Assembly (NCBI GenBank): GCA_023418375.1
Contig: JAEZZV010000015.1
Span: forward strand, 1-5,733
DNA: 5,733 nt
Direction of reading: 5' to 3'
Source: Actinomycetes bacterium
Lineage (GTDB): Bacteria > Actinomycetota > Actinomycetes > Actinomycetales > Cellulomonadaceae
A program made the position numbers and the translations under genes. Shown here piece by piece: positions 1 to 4,783 of the stretch; the stretch's first letter is position 1; each line of letters opens with the position of its first letter. Below the pieces are notes generated by a model. That model was not told the origin of the DNA, ran no database searches, and saw only the letters and a program-made list of their open reading frames with translations.

Positions 1-200
1 CCATGGAGAGCTTCTTCTCGCTGTTGCAGAAGAACGTCCTGGACCGCCGCTCCTGGACCACGCGAGAGGAACTCCGCATCGCGATCGTCACCTGGATCGA
101 GCGCACCTACCACCGCCGGCGCAGGCAAGACCGCCTGGGCCGGTTGACCCCCATCGAGTACGAGATCATCATGACCGCACCGGCCACCCAGGCCGCGTGA
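1..200 (+). CDS. IS3-family transposase (integrase-core OrfB), C-terminal part, cut by window edge
   Basis: This is the last 65 or so residues of a DDE transposase that catalyses cut-and-paste or copy-out movement of an IS3-type insertion sequence. The reading frame starts at base 3 and is open to the left edge, so the ATG at 3 is probably an internal methionine and the true start lies outside the window. The ESFFSLLQKN segment right at the start fits the third catalytic block of IS3 integrase cores. Its glutamate (codon 6-8) would be the E of the DD(35)E triad, followed by the usual helix. The downstream stretch with WIERTYHRRRRQ and LTPIEYE is the typical C-terminal signature of this group. 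The stop is TGA at 198-200. Whether the element is intact cannot be judged, because the N-terminal half, OrfA and the left inverted repeat are outside the window. Family assignment is recalled from sequence style, not from a search. Confidence 0.93.
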   Translation, partial: MESFFSLLQKNVLDRRSWTTREELRIAIVTWIERTYHRRRRQDRLGRLTPIEYEIIMTAPATQAA

Positions 201-233
201 CTACCCGCTGTCACCTATCCGTGCAGCAGACCC
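1..233 (+). mobile_element. IS3-family insertion sequence, right-hand end
   Basis: The transposase fragment is followed within about 10 bases by CTGTCACCTATCCGTGCAGC and then AGACCC (208-233). In IS3 elements the right inverted repeat starts just after the transposase stop, so this stretch is the likely right terminus. The exact last base is not provable here, because the left inverted repeat and the target-site duplication are outside the window. Base 233 is a best guess. Confidence 0.6.
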
Positions 234-241
234 GTACGACC

Positions 242-261
242 CTCGGCCCATGTGAGCCGAG
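242..261. other. Inverted repeat / possible hairpin between IS end and next gene
   Basis: The arms CTCGGC (242-247) and GCCGAG (256-261) pair perfectly over 6 bp with an 8-base loop. The hairpin lies between the probable IS end and the 183-residue gene. It could be a weak terminator that insulates the gene from IS transcription, or a remnant of the interrupted region. There is no T-tract, and short GC-rich arms occur by chance in such DNA. Confidence 0.25.
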
Positions 262-301
262 CTCGGGGAGACAAAGAGCCCAATGACTGGTCGAACGGCC
301 G

Positions 302-853
302 GTGCAGACTCCAGCCGTGGACGCAAGTGATCAGTGGTCGCCGGAAGACGTAGCCAGGGCGAACGAGGCGTACGCCCGACTCGATGGGTTCCGCAGGGCG
401 TGGAGTGCTGAAGCCGACACGACACGGGCCTGGGAGGGCGGTGTACCGGTACTCGACGAGCACGTCGCAATCAAGAACCACGCGGAGTACTCCGGGGCCG
501 AGACGTACGCGTGGCAGTACCTCGCGTTCGACGACTACGCGTCCGCCGCGGACTGCTTCTACCTCGCCGCAGAACTGCGCCGGGAGAACTCCGCCGAGGT
601 CACCGGCGGAGACGGCGGGCACGCCGCCGCCGAACTGCTCTGCCTTCGCCTTGCCCGATGGACCGACGCGCTCGAGGCGGCACGCGGTCGTACCGCATGG
701 CCTGAGGCGGAAGACTTTGGACTTGACACTTCTTGGGTTGAGGGCCGGATAGCCAACCGGCTACGCCGCGGCGCAAACGCGCTCTCCCGGCTGGGACATC
801 CCGACATCGCGGACGAATGGCGAGCCGTTGCGCAGGAGTTCGAGCGAGGCTAG
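302..853 (+). CDS. Hypothetical protein, 183 aa, probably helical, in acquired DNA
   Basis: I do not recognise this protein. It is soluble, with no signal peptide or membrane segment. It looks mostly helical: an acidic N-terminal part containing WSPEDVARANEAYARL, then two alanine/leucine-rich stretches (residues about 65-90 and 105-130) and a C-terminal helix ending in DEWRAVAQEFERG. The aromatic and alanine spacing recalls TPR-like helical hairpins, but no repeat can be proven. An in-frame TGA lies at 284-286, so the start is the GTG at 302 or the GTG at 317. Neither has a good Shine-Dalgarno sequence. By hand count about 45 of 183 codons end in A or T, against about 4 of 328 in the SDR gene downstream, so this gene has a different history. 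Its position between an IS end and a tRNA 3' end suggests accessory cargo. The IS may have removed its promoter or a partner gene. Confidence 0.72.
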   Translation: MQTPAVDASDQWSPEDVARANEAYARLDGFRRAWSAEADTTRAWEGGVPVLDEHVAIKNHAEYSGAETYAWQYLAFDDYASAADCFYLAAELRRENSAEVTGGDGGHAAAELLCLRLARWTDALEAARGRTAWPEAEDFGLDTSWVEGRIANRLRRGANALSRLGHPDIADEWRAVAQEFERG

Positions 854-863
854 GGGCCGCATT

Positions 864-891
864 GGACGAACGCGAGCGACCGCGAGCGTCC
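864..891 (+). terminator. Possible terminator hairpin after the 183-aa gene
   Basis: GGACG (864-868) pairs with CGTCC (887-891), and CGCG (871-874) pairs with CGCG (881-884), around a 6-base loop. A 2x2 mismatch separates the two stems. The hairpin begins 10 bases after the TAG stop, which suits a terminator, but there is no T-tract. The same bases also contain the direct repeat CGCGAGCG (871-878 and 881-888), so this may instead be part of the repeat cluster that follows. Confidence 0.3.
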
Positions 892-996
892 GTCCACGTC
901 CTTGACAGGCCGTCCACGTCCTGAGACGAGCCGCTGACCACACGCTGACCAATGCCCGGCAAATCGGACACAGCGCCGACGGTGCTACAGCGCCGA
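890..996. repeat. Cluster of three direct-repeat pairs next to tRNA 3' end
   Basis: Three separate tandem pairs lie in about 107 bases. CCGTCCACGTCCT occurs at 890-902 and 910-922 (13 bp, period 20). CGCTGACCA occurs at 932-940 and 943-951 (9 bp, period 11). ACAGCGCCGA occurs at 970-979 and 987-996 (10 bp, period 17). Periods of 11 and 20 are close to one and two helical turns, so a protein could bind successive copies on one face of the DNA. The cluster sits 30 to 136 bases beyond the 3' end of the tRNA-Arg gene. This is where the arm-type binding sites of a tyrosine integrase or excisionase would lie if the tRNA were an attachment site. That role is inference. Confidence 0.55.
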
Positions 997-1025
997 TACC
1001 GCCTCTGGCCTGCAACAACACTCTG

Positions 1026-1098
1026 TGCGCCTGGGCAGATTCGAACTGCCGACACCCGCTTTAGGAGAGCGGTGCTCTATCCCCTGAGCTACAGGCGC
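1026..1098 (-). tRNA. tRNA-Arg (anticodon CCT, reads AGG)
   Basis: Read on the minus strand, a complete 73-base cloverleaf is present. The acceptor stem GCGCCTG pairs with CAGGCGC. The D arm is GCTC/GAGC with the loop AGGGGATA. The anticodon stem is CCGCT/AGCGG around the loop CTCCTAA. The variable loop is GTGTC, and the T arm is GGCAG/CTGCC around TTCGAAT. All stems pair perfectly. The middle of the anticodon loop is CCT (plus-strand bases 1063-1065), giving an arginine tRNA for AGG, a rare codon in high-GC actinobacteria. The discriminator base is A. The next bases are CAG, so CCA is not encoded and must be added by the CCA-adding enzyme. No convincing promoter box is visible upstream (1099 onward). 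The tRNA 3' end faces the IS and the atypical gene, the orientation expected if an element integrated here. Confidence 0.97.
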
Positions 1099-1125
1099 CT
1101 GGCCTCAGCGGGTCGGCCGGCTCGC

Positions 1126-1143
1126 CCTCCGCGACCTCGGAGG
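1126..1143. other. GC-rich hairpin in the lipoprotein/tRNA spacer
   Basis: CCTCCG (1126-1131) and CGGAGG (1138-1143) pair over 6 bp with a 6-base loop. It lies between the stop of the minus-strand lipoprotein gene and the tRNA gene. It could end lipoprotein transcription before the tRNA, but no T-tract follows on the minus strand and the arms are short. Confidence 0.25.
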
Positions 1144-1183
1144 CTCGTTCCGGACGCACCGCGCCAAGCCTGGCGACGCCGTC

Positions 1184-1254
1184 GGGCCGCTGGGCCCTTG
1201 GCGCCCGACAAGCGTAGCGGCCACCCGCCTGCGATCGCCCGGCCCCGCCGGGGC
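1184..1254 (-). terminator. Candidate terminator hairpins downstream of the lipoprotein gene
   Basis: Two compact GC hairpins follow the minus-strand stop at 1261. One is GCCCC/GGGGC with a 3-base loop (1242-1254). The other is GGGCC/GGCCC with a 4-base loop (1184-1197). Neither is followed by a T-tract. Actinobacterial terminators often lack one, so a role in ending the lipoprotein transcript is possible but unproven. Confidence 0.3.
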
Positions 1255-1260
1255 GTGCCG

Positions 1261-2985
1261 TCAGCGGACCTCGGGCTCGCCGACCGGGTCAGCCGAGGCG
1301 GGCGGGTCCGGCGTCGGGCCCCAGGGCGCCGGGGGCGGCGGGAGCTCCGCCGTCCGGATACCCGCGAGCCGGTCCAGGACCGACGGGACGGCGACGACCG
1401 GGGCCGCCTCGGGGACGTCATGCGGCGGAGCCGGTGTCGAGACGTCGCCGGCAACCACCGCTTCCTCCGGCACGGGCACGCTCGGTGCCGGCGACCACAC
1501 CCCCGGCGCGGCCGGCGTGACGGGAGCAACGCTCGCCTCCGCGAGTCGGCGGGCGGCGCTCGCGTCCGCGCGTCCGGCGGGGGCGGCACGGCGCTCACCG
1601 GCGATCGCCGTGCGGATCCGCTTGCGGAACACCACGAGCAGGACCGCCGCCGCAACCAGGAGCAGCACCAGCATGCCGCCGACGGCGGAGCCCTCCTGCG
1701 GCGAGCCGCTCACCTCTATGTCGAAGACGACGGTGGCGTACCCCTCCAGGCCGTCCGTCCCGGCGCTGACCCCGGGCCGGCGAAGGTCGTTGGTGAAGCT
1801 GTAGCCGGGGGGCACCACGACCGACATCTCGAGGTTCCCGGGGGGAAGATGCTTGCCCAGCGAGGACGGCAGCACCAGGAGACCCTGGAGCCTGTACCGC
1901 TCGTCCGAGGCACCGGAGTCCGGCAGGTCTGGCAGGTCCTCCTTCCACAGGAGCGTCAACGGTCCCTCGCCGCTCCACTCGTCGTAGGACTCGAGGAACT
2001 CCTCGACGTCGTCGCCCTGCACGGTCACCGTGTACGTGGTGCCCTCGTCGGACCTCGCGACGTCGATCTGCTGCCAGCCTTCGTACCAGCGCAGCGCGTC
2101 GGACAGCGTCGAGCCGGCCACCTCGTCCGTGGCGGCATCCACGAAGAACTCCGCCGTCCAGGTCAGGTCGCCGCCCACGCCCAACGCCAGCTCGAAGCTC
2201 ACGTCGGCGAAGGCCCGGGCGACCTGGTACTCGACCAGCTCCGGGCTGGTGTACATCGCGATGAAGACGTTCCCGTCCTCGGTGACGTACGCATGCTCGG
2301 CCTCGTACTCCTCGGGGACGACGAGCTCGTCACTGACCCAGGCGAGCGGGTCGCAGACCGCGGAGCACTCGGCGAAGTCGACGACCGCGAGCGCCGGGGT
2401 CGCGGGCTCGTCGTCGGGACCCTGCGTCACCTCGAACTGCGTCGACGTGCTGCGCAGCGCGACGTCCGTGAGCGAGGCGAGCTGCTCGGGCGAGTCGGCC
2501 TCGAAGGACGCGTGCCACGTGCGGTAGCCGGGCTCCGCGGCATCCGCGGTGACGGACACCCCGGCCGCCTCGAGCTCGGCGAAGAAGGCGTCAAAGGCCT
2601 CGAGCAGAGCGACGGGGGCGTCGTCACCGTCGCCCCAGTAGGTGTAGAGGATCGTGCGCTCGAAGGTGTCGACGCCGACGGTCGTCACCATGTCGACGGA
2701 GTCGAACCCCGCGCCCGACAGCACGGTGGCCTCGCCGGGCGAGGGCTCGCCGGGCGAGGGCTCGCCGGGCGAGGGCTCGTCGTCGGCCGTCACGCGGTTC
2801 CCGGCACCGGCGCGGTTCCCGGCGTCGGCGCGGTCTGCGGCCTGGGTCTCGCCGCCGGCCGGGCACGCGCCGAGCAGCGCGATGACGAGGGCCAGGACCA
2901 GCGCCGGAAGCTGCCGGCGCGGGCGCCGTCCCAGGATCGCCCGCGTCGTTCGGGTCGCCGCCGACCGGCTCACACCCACCACCAC
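1261..2985 (-). CDS. Predicted surface lipoprotein with a second membrane anchor and proline-rich tail, 574 aa
   Basis: This is an exported protein of unknown function. After an arginine-rich n-region (residues 1-25) comes a hydrophobic core (about 27-38) and a lipobox L38-G39-A40-C41, so Cys41 should be lipidated outside the membrane. Residues 42-88 form a linker with AGNR repeats and three SPGEP repeats. An acidic, beta-rich region of about 340 residues follows, including the close cysteine pair C207/C211. A transmembrane helix at about 435-453 is followed at once by FRKRIR, which predicts a cytoplasmic tail (454-574) rich in alanine and proline. The start is the GTG at 2985, with GAGGGG (2993-2998) as Shine-Dalgarno sequence at a 7-base spacing. 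An out-of-frame ATG overlaps it. The layout loosely resembles LppM-like actinobacterial lipoproteins that carry a C-terminal helix, but I see no specific match. The gene is divergent from the SDR/TetR operon. Confidence 0.88.
   Translation of the reverse strand: MVVGVSRSAATRTTRAILGRRPRRQLPALVLALVIALLGACPAGGETQAADRADAGNRAGAGNRVTADDEPSPGEPSPGEPSPGEATVLSGAGFDSVDMVTTVGVDTFERTILYTYWGDGDDAPVALLEAFDAFFAELEAAGVSVTADAAEPGYRTWHASFEADSPEQLASLTDVALRSTSTQFEVTQGPDDEPATPALAVVDFAECSAVCDPLAWVSDELVVPEEYEAEHAYVTEDGNVFIAMYTSPELVEYQVARAFADVSFELALGVGGDLTWTAEFFVDAATDEVAGSTLSDALRWYEGWQQIDVARSDEGTTYTVTVQGDDVEEFLESYDEWSGEGPLTLLWKEDLPDLPDSGASDERYRLQGLLVLPSSLGKHLPPGNLEMSVVVPPGYSFTNDLRRPGVSAGTDGLEGYATVVFDIEVSGSPQEGSAVGGMLVLLLVAAAVLLVVFRKRIRTAIAGERRAAPAGRADASAARRLAEASVAPVTPAAPGVWSPAPSVPVPEEAVVAGDVSTPAPPHDVPEAAPVVAVPSVLDRLAGIRTAELPPPPAPWGPTPDPPASADPVGEPEVR
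2731..2775 (-). repeat. Exact 15-bp tandem repeat, three copies, inside the lipoprotein gene
   Basis: The unit CTCGCCGGGCGAGGG (plus strand) occurs three times without any mismatch at 2731-2745, 2746-2760 and 2761-2775. It encodes three SPGEP units in the linker just after the lipidated cysteine (residues about 70-85). As the unit is a multiple of three, copy-number change would lengthen or shorten the linker without a frameshift. Confidence 0.9.
2794..2829 (-). repeat. 18-bp imperfect tandem repeat, two copies, in the same linker
   Basis: GCGGTTCCCGGCACCGGC (2794-2811) is followed directly by GCGGTTCCCGGCGTCGGC (2812-2829), differing at two bases. It encodes the AGNR-containing repeats at residues about 53-64. 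It lies close to the 15-bp repeat, so most of the linker after Cys41 is built from duplications. Confidence 0.75.
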
Positions 2986-3030
2986 ATGGACACCCCTCAG
3001 GTGGACTGCTCCCCTGACCCCGGCCCGGGG

Positions 3031-3042
3031 GCCGTCGACGGC
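3031..3042. promoter_or_regulatory. 12-bp palindrome GCCGTCGACGGC upstream of the lipoprotein gene
   Basis: This is a perfect 12-bp palindrome 46 bases upstream of the lipoprotein GTG. A small hairpin, CCCCG/CGGGG (3018-3022 and 3026-3030), lies next to it on the gene side. Together they could be an operator or a structured 5' leader. Short GC palindromes arise readily by chance in such DNA. Confidence 0.25.
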
Positions 3043-3054
3043 GCCGACGCCCGC

Positions 3055-3060
3055 AACCTA
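3055..3060 (-). promoter_or_regulatory. Possible -10 box for the lipoprotein gene
   Basis: On the minus strand the hexamer reads TAGGTT and fits the actinobacterial TANNNT pattern in otherwise very GC-rich DNA. It lies 69 bases upstream of the GTG start at 2985. No good -35 box is visible at the right distance, so this is only a candidate. Confidence 0.25.
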
Positions 3061-3148
3061 GCGGCGGCACGGGCCTCGCGTCCGCGCTTCGGATGGGTGA
3101 AGGCGCCCGGCCCCGCAGCCGTCAGGCCGCCGGCCGGACACCTCACCC

Positions 3149-3168
3149 TCTTAGCCGATCGGCTAGGA
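3149..3168. promoter_or_regulatory. Operator-like palindrome, probable TetR-family site
   Basis: TAGCCGATCGGCTA (3152-3165) is a perfect 14-bp palindrome. Beyond one mismatch on each side, two further base pairs match, giving 9 of 10 paired positions over 3149-3168. Its 3' edge overlaps a second inverted repeat, TAGGA-CC-TCCTA (3164-3175). It lies 49 bases upstream of the SDR start and 167 bases from the divergent lipoprotein start. TetR-family repressors commonly bind palindromes of this kind near their own operon, and a TetR gene is the second gene here. That this regulator binds this site is inference. Confidence 0.55.
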
Positions 3169-3201
3169 CCTCCTACCCGCAGCCCCGGCCCGCCCCGGTC
3201 A

Positions 3202-3207
3202 TAACGT
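3202..3207 (+). promoter_or_regulatory. Possible -10 box for a leaderless SDR/TetR transcript
   Basis: TAACGT fits the TANNNT -10 pattern and ends 6 bases before the ATG at 3214. That spacing would place the transcription start on the start codon itself. This would explain why no Shine-Dalgarno sequence precedes the SDR gene. No clear -35 box is seen. Leaderless transcripts are common in actinobacteria. Confidence 0.35.
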
Positions 3208-3213
3208 CGAACC

Positions 3214-4200
3214 ATGACCGACACCCTCGTCCTGGGAGGCACCGGCCTCCTCGGCTACCACACGTCCCTCGAGCTGCTCGCCCGCGGCTACGGCGTCACC
3301 ACGCTGTCCCTGCCGACCACCGAGACGGCCCACCTCCCCCAGCAGGCGGAGGCGCTCTTCTGCGACCTCACGGCGATGTCCGACGACGAGCTCCGCGCCC
3401 TCCTCGCCGGCAAGCACGCCGTGTTCTGCGCCATCGGCGCCGACGAGCGGACGGTCCCGCCGGCCCCGGCCGCGCACTTCTTCTACGAGGCCAACGTCCG
3501 GCCCACGCAGCGCCTGGCGCGCCTGGCCCGCGAGTCGGGCGTCGCGAAGTTCGTGCTCTACGGGTCCTACACCGCCGAGTGGGCCGAGCAGTGGCCCGAC
3601 CTCGGCTACCGCACCCGCAACGGGTACCCGCGCACGCGCCTGCTCCAGGAGGAGGTCGCCATCCTCGAGGGCGAGGGCGCCATGGACGTGACGGTCCTGC
3701 GTCTGCCGTACATCTTCGGGCGCGTCGAGGGGCAGCGTCCCCTGTGGGAGATGTTCTTCCCGATGGTCCAGGCCGACGGGCCGGTGGTCGCGCTGCCCGG
3801 GTCGACGTCGTCGGTCACCGTGACGCAGGTCGCGCAGGCCGCGGTCGGCGCGATGGAGCACGGCGAGCACGGCGGCCGCTACCCGATCAACGCCTACGAC
3901 CTCACCTACGCCGAGTTCTTCCGCATGTGCTGCGAGGCCCTCGGCCGCGACCCGGGCGACGTCATGGTCCTCCCGCTCGAGGCGGTCCTGCCCGGCTACG
4001 AGGCCGCGCAGGCGCAGACCGAGGCGGCCGGCGTCGAGCACGGCATCCACCTGCCCGACTCCGCCCGCTTCCAGGCCCGCGACGCCGTCAGCGACCCGGC
4101 CGCGAGCGCGGTCCTCGGCATCGAGCCCGACGACGTCCCTGGCGCCATCCGCGAGACCCTGCGCTGGTGCGTCGAGCACCCGCGCGAGGCGACGGCCTGA
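3214..4200 (+). CDS. NAD-dependent epimerase/dehydratase-like protein (extended/atypical SDR), 328 aa
   Basis: This is a predicted cytoplasmic Rossmann-fold oxidoreductase or epimerase; its substrate is unknown. The N-terminus LVLGGTGLLG carries the dinucleotide-binding G-x-x-G-x-x-G motif (G8, G11, G14). The strand containing VLYGSYT (residues about 114-120) holds the candidate catalytic serine S118. The expected YxxxK appears as Y138-P-R-T-R142, with arginine in place of lysine. LRLPYIFG (162-169) is the usual post-catalytic strand of NDP-sugar-epimerase-like SDRs. The length fits the extended class. The C-terminal third is the variable substrate domain. The ATG at 3214 gives the glycine motif its normal distance from the N-terminus. 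No Shine-Dalgarno sequence is visible, so translation may be leaderless. The TetR gene follows after 9 bases, so the two are almost certainly co-transcribed, and the regulator probably controls this enzyme. Confidence 0.93.
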   Translation: MTDTLVLGGTGLLGYHTSLELLARGYGVTTLSLPTTETAHLPQQAEALFCDLTAMSDDELRALLAGKHAVFCAIGADERTVPPAPAAHFFYEANVRPTQRLARLARESGVAKFVLYGSYTAEWAEQWPDLGYRTRNGYPRTRLLQEEVAILEGEGAMDVTVLRLPYIFGRVEGQRPLWEMFFPMVQADGPVVALPGSTSSVTVTQVAQAAVGAMEHGEHGGRYPINAYDLTYAEFFRMCCEALGRDPGDVMVLPLEAVLPGYEAAQAQTEAAGVEHGIHLPDSARFQARDAVSDPAASAVLGIEPDDVPGAIRETLRWCVEHPREATA

Positions 4201-4205
4201 GGAGG
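4200..4205 (+). promoter_or_regulatory. Shine-Dalgarno AGGAGG of the TetR gene, overlapping the SDR stop
   Basis: The A of the SDR TGA stop begins a perfect AGGAGG, 4 bases ahead of the ATG at 4210. This fixes the start of the regulator and points to translational coupling within one operon. Confidence 0.8.
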
Positions 4206-4209
4206 CCCG

Positions 4210-4758
4210 ATGCCGCGGGGTGACGCGTCCGCCGAGCGGGTCTGCGCGTGCGCGCTCGACCTGTTCGCGCGCCACGGCGTCGCCGGCACCTCGCTGCAGA
4301 TGATCGCCGACGCCCTGGGCGTGGCGAAGGCCGCCGTCTACTACCGGTTCCGCACCAAGGACGAGATCGTCCGCGCGGTCCTGGCGCCGGCCTTCGACGC
4401 GTTCGCCACCCTGCTCGACGAGGTCGACGCGCGGCCCGTCGACGAGCGCCCCGGTGCGCTCGTCGACGGGCTCGCCCGGCAGGCCGTCACGCACCGGCGC
4501 CTGTACGCCGTCGTGCTCCAGGACGTCACCGCCGCCGACCTGCGCCGACGCACGCCCGACGACGCCACCGTCTGGCTCCGCCTCCGCGAGACCCTTGCGG
4601 GCCCCGTGCCCGACGACGCCTCCCGCGCCCGGGCGGCCATCTTCCTCTCCGGGCTGATGGGACCCGCGGTGGACGCCGACGTCGCGCGCATCGACGACGC
4701 GACGCTCGAGCGCGCCGTCGCCAGCGCCGGGCGCCGGATCCTGGGGCTGCCCGACTGA
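4210..4758 (+). CDS. TetR/AcrR-family transcriptional regulator, 182 aa
   Basis: This is a predicted dimeric DNA-binding repressor. The N-terminal domain is typical of TetR proteins: a first helix with ALDLFARHGV (residues 15-24), then a helix-turn-helix (about 27-47) with TSLQMIADALGV and the recognition helix around KAAVYYRFRTK, then DEIVRAVL. The C-terminal part (about 60-182) is the variable ligand-binding and dimerisation domain and gives no clue to the ligand. The length is slightly short for the family (often about 190-220) but looks complete, ending at the TGA at 4756-4758. It follows the SDR gene by 9 bases with a strong Shine-Dalgarno sequence. The likely target is the palindrome at 3149-3168 upstream of the operon, giving autoregulation relieved by a small molecule related to the SDR substrate. 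Target and inducer are inference. Confidence 0.95.
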   Translation: MPRGDASAERVCACALDLFARHGVAGTSLQMIADALGVAKAAVYYRFRTKDEIVRAVLAPAFDAFATLLDEVDARPVDERPGALVDGLARQAVTHRRLYAVVLQDVTAADLRRRTPDDATVWLRLRETLAGPVPDDASRARAAIFLSGLMGPAVDADVARIDDATLERAVASAGRRILGLPD

Positions 4759-4783
4759 CGCCTCGGTCGCGCCGGTAGGTCTG

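Noticed and set aside
283..330. 15-codon ORF starting at ATG 283, overlapping the start of the 183-aa gene (possible leader peptide)
   Set aside because: Spacing from the nearest GGGGAG is about 12 bases, the sequence carries no regulatory codon run or attenuator, and chance ORFs of this size are common.
215..622. Minus-strand frame of 135 codons opposite the 183-aa gene
   Set aside because: It is cysteine/arginine-rich without motifs and spans the probable IS end. The plus-strand frame has more natural protein composition. With an unknown gene this is less certain than the other rejections.
890..996. Repeat cluster considered as a CRISPR array
   Set aside because: The repeats are 9-13 bp, of three different sequences with two copies each and spacers under 10 bases, which does not fit CRISPR.
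2731..2775. 15-bp repeats considered as an intergenic regulatory iteron array
   Set aside because: They lie inside a well-supported coding frame, keep the frame, and encode a typical low-complexity linker.
952..3204. Plus-strand open frame of 750 codons running through the tRNA and opposite the lipoprotein
   Set aside because: It crosses an intact tRNA, is low-complexity and arginine/glycine-rich, and lies opposite a gene with lipobox, transmembrane helix and Shine-Dalgarno sequence. Long antisense frames are expected where third positions are nearly all G or C.
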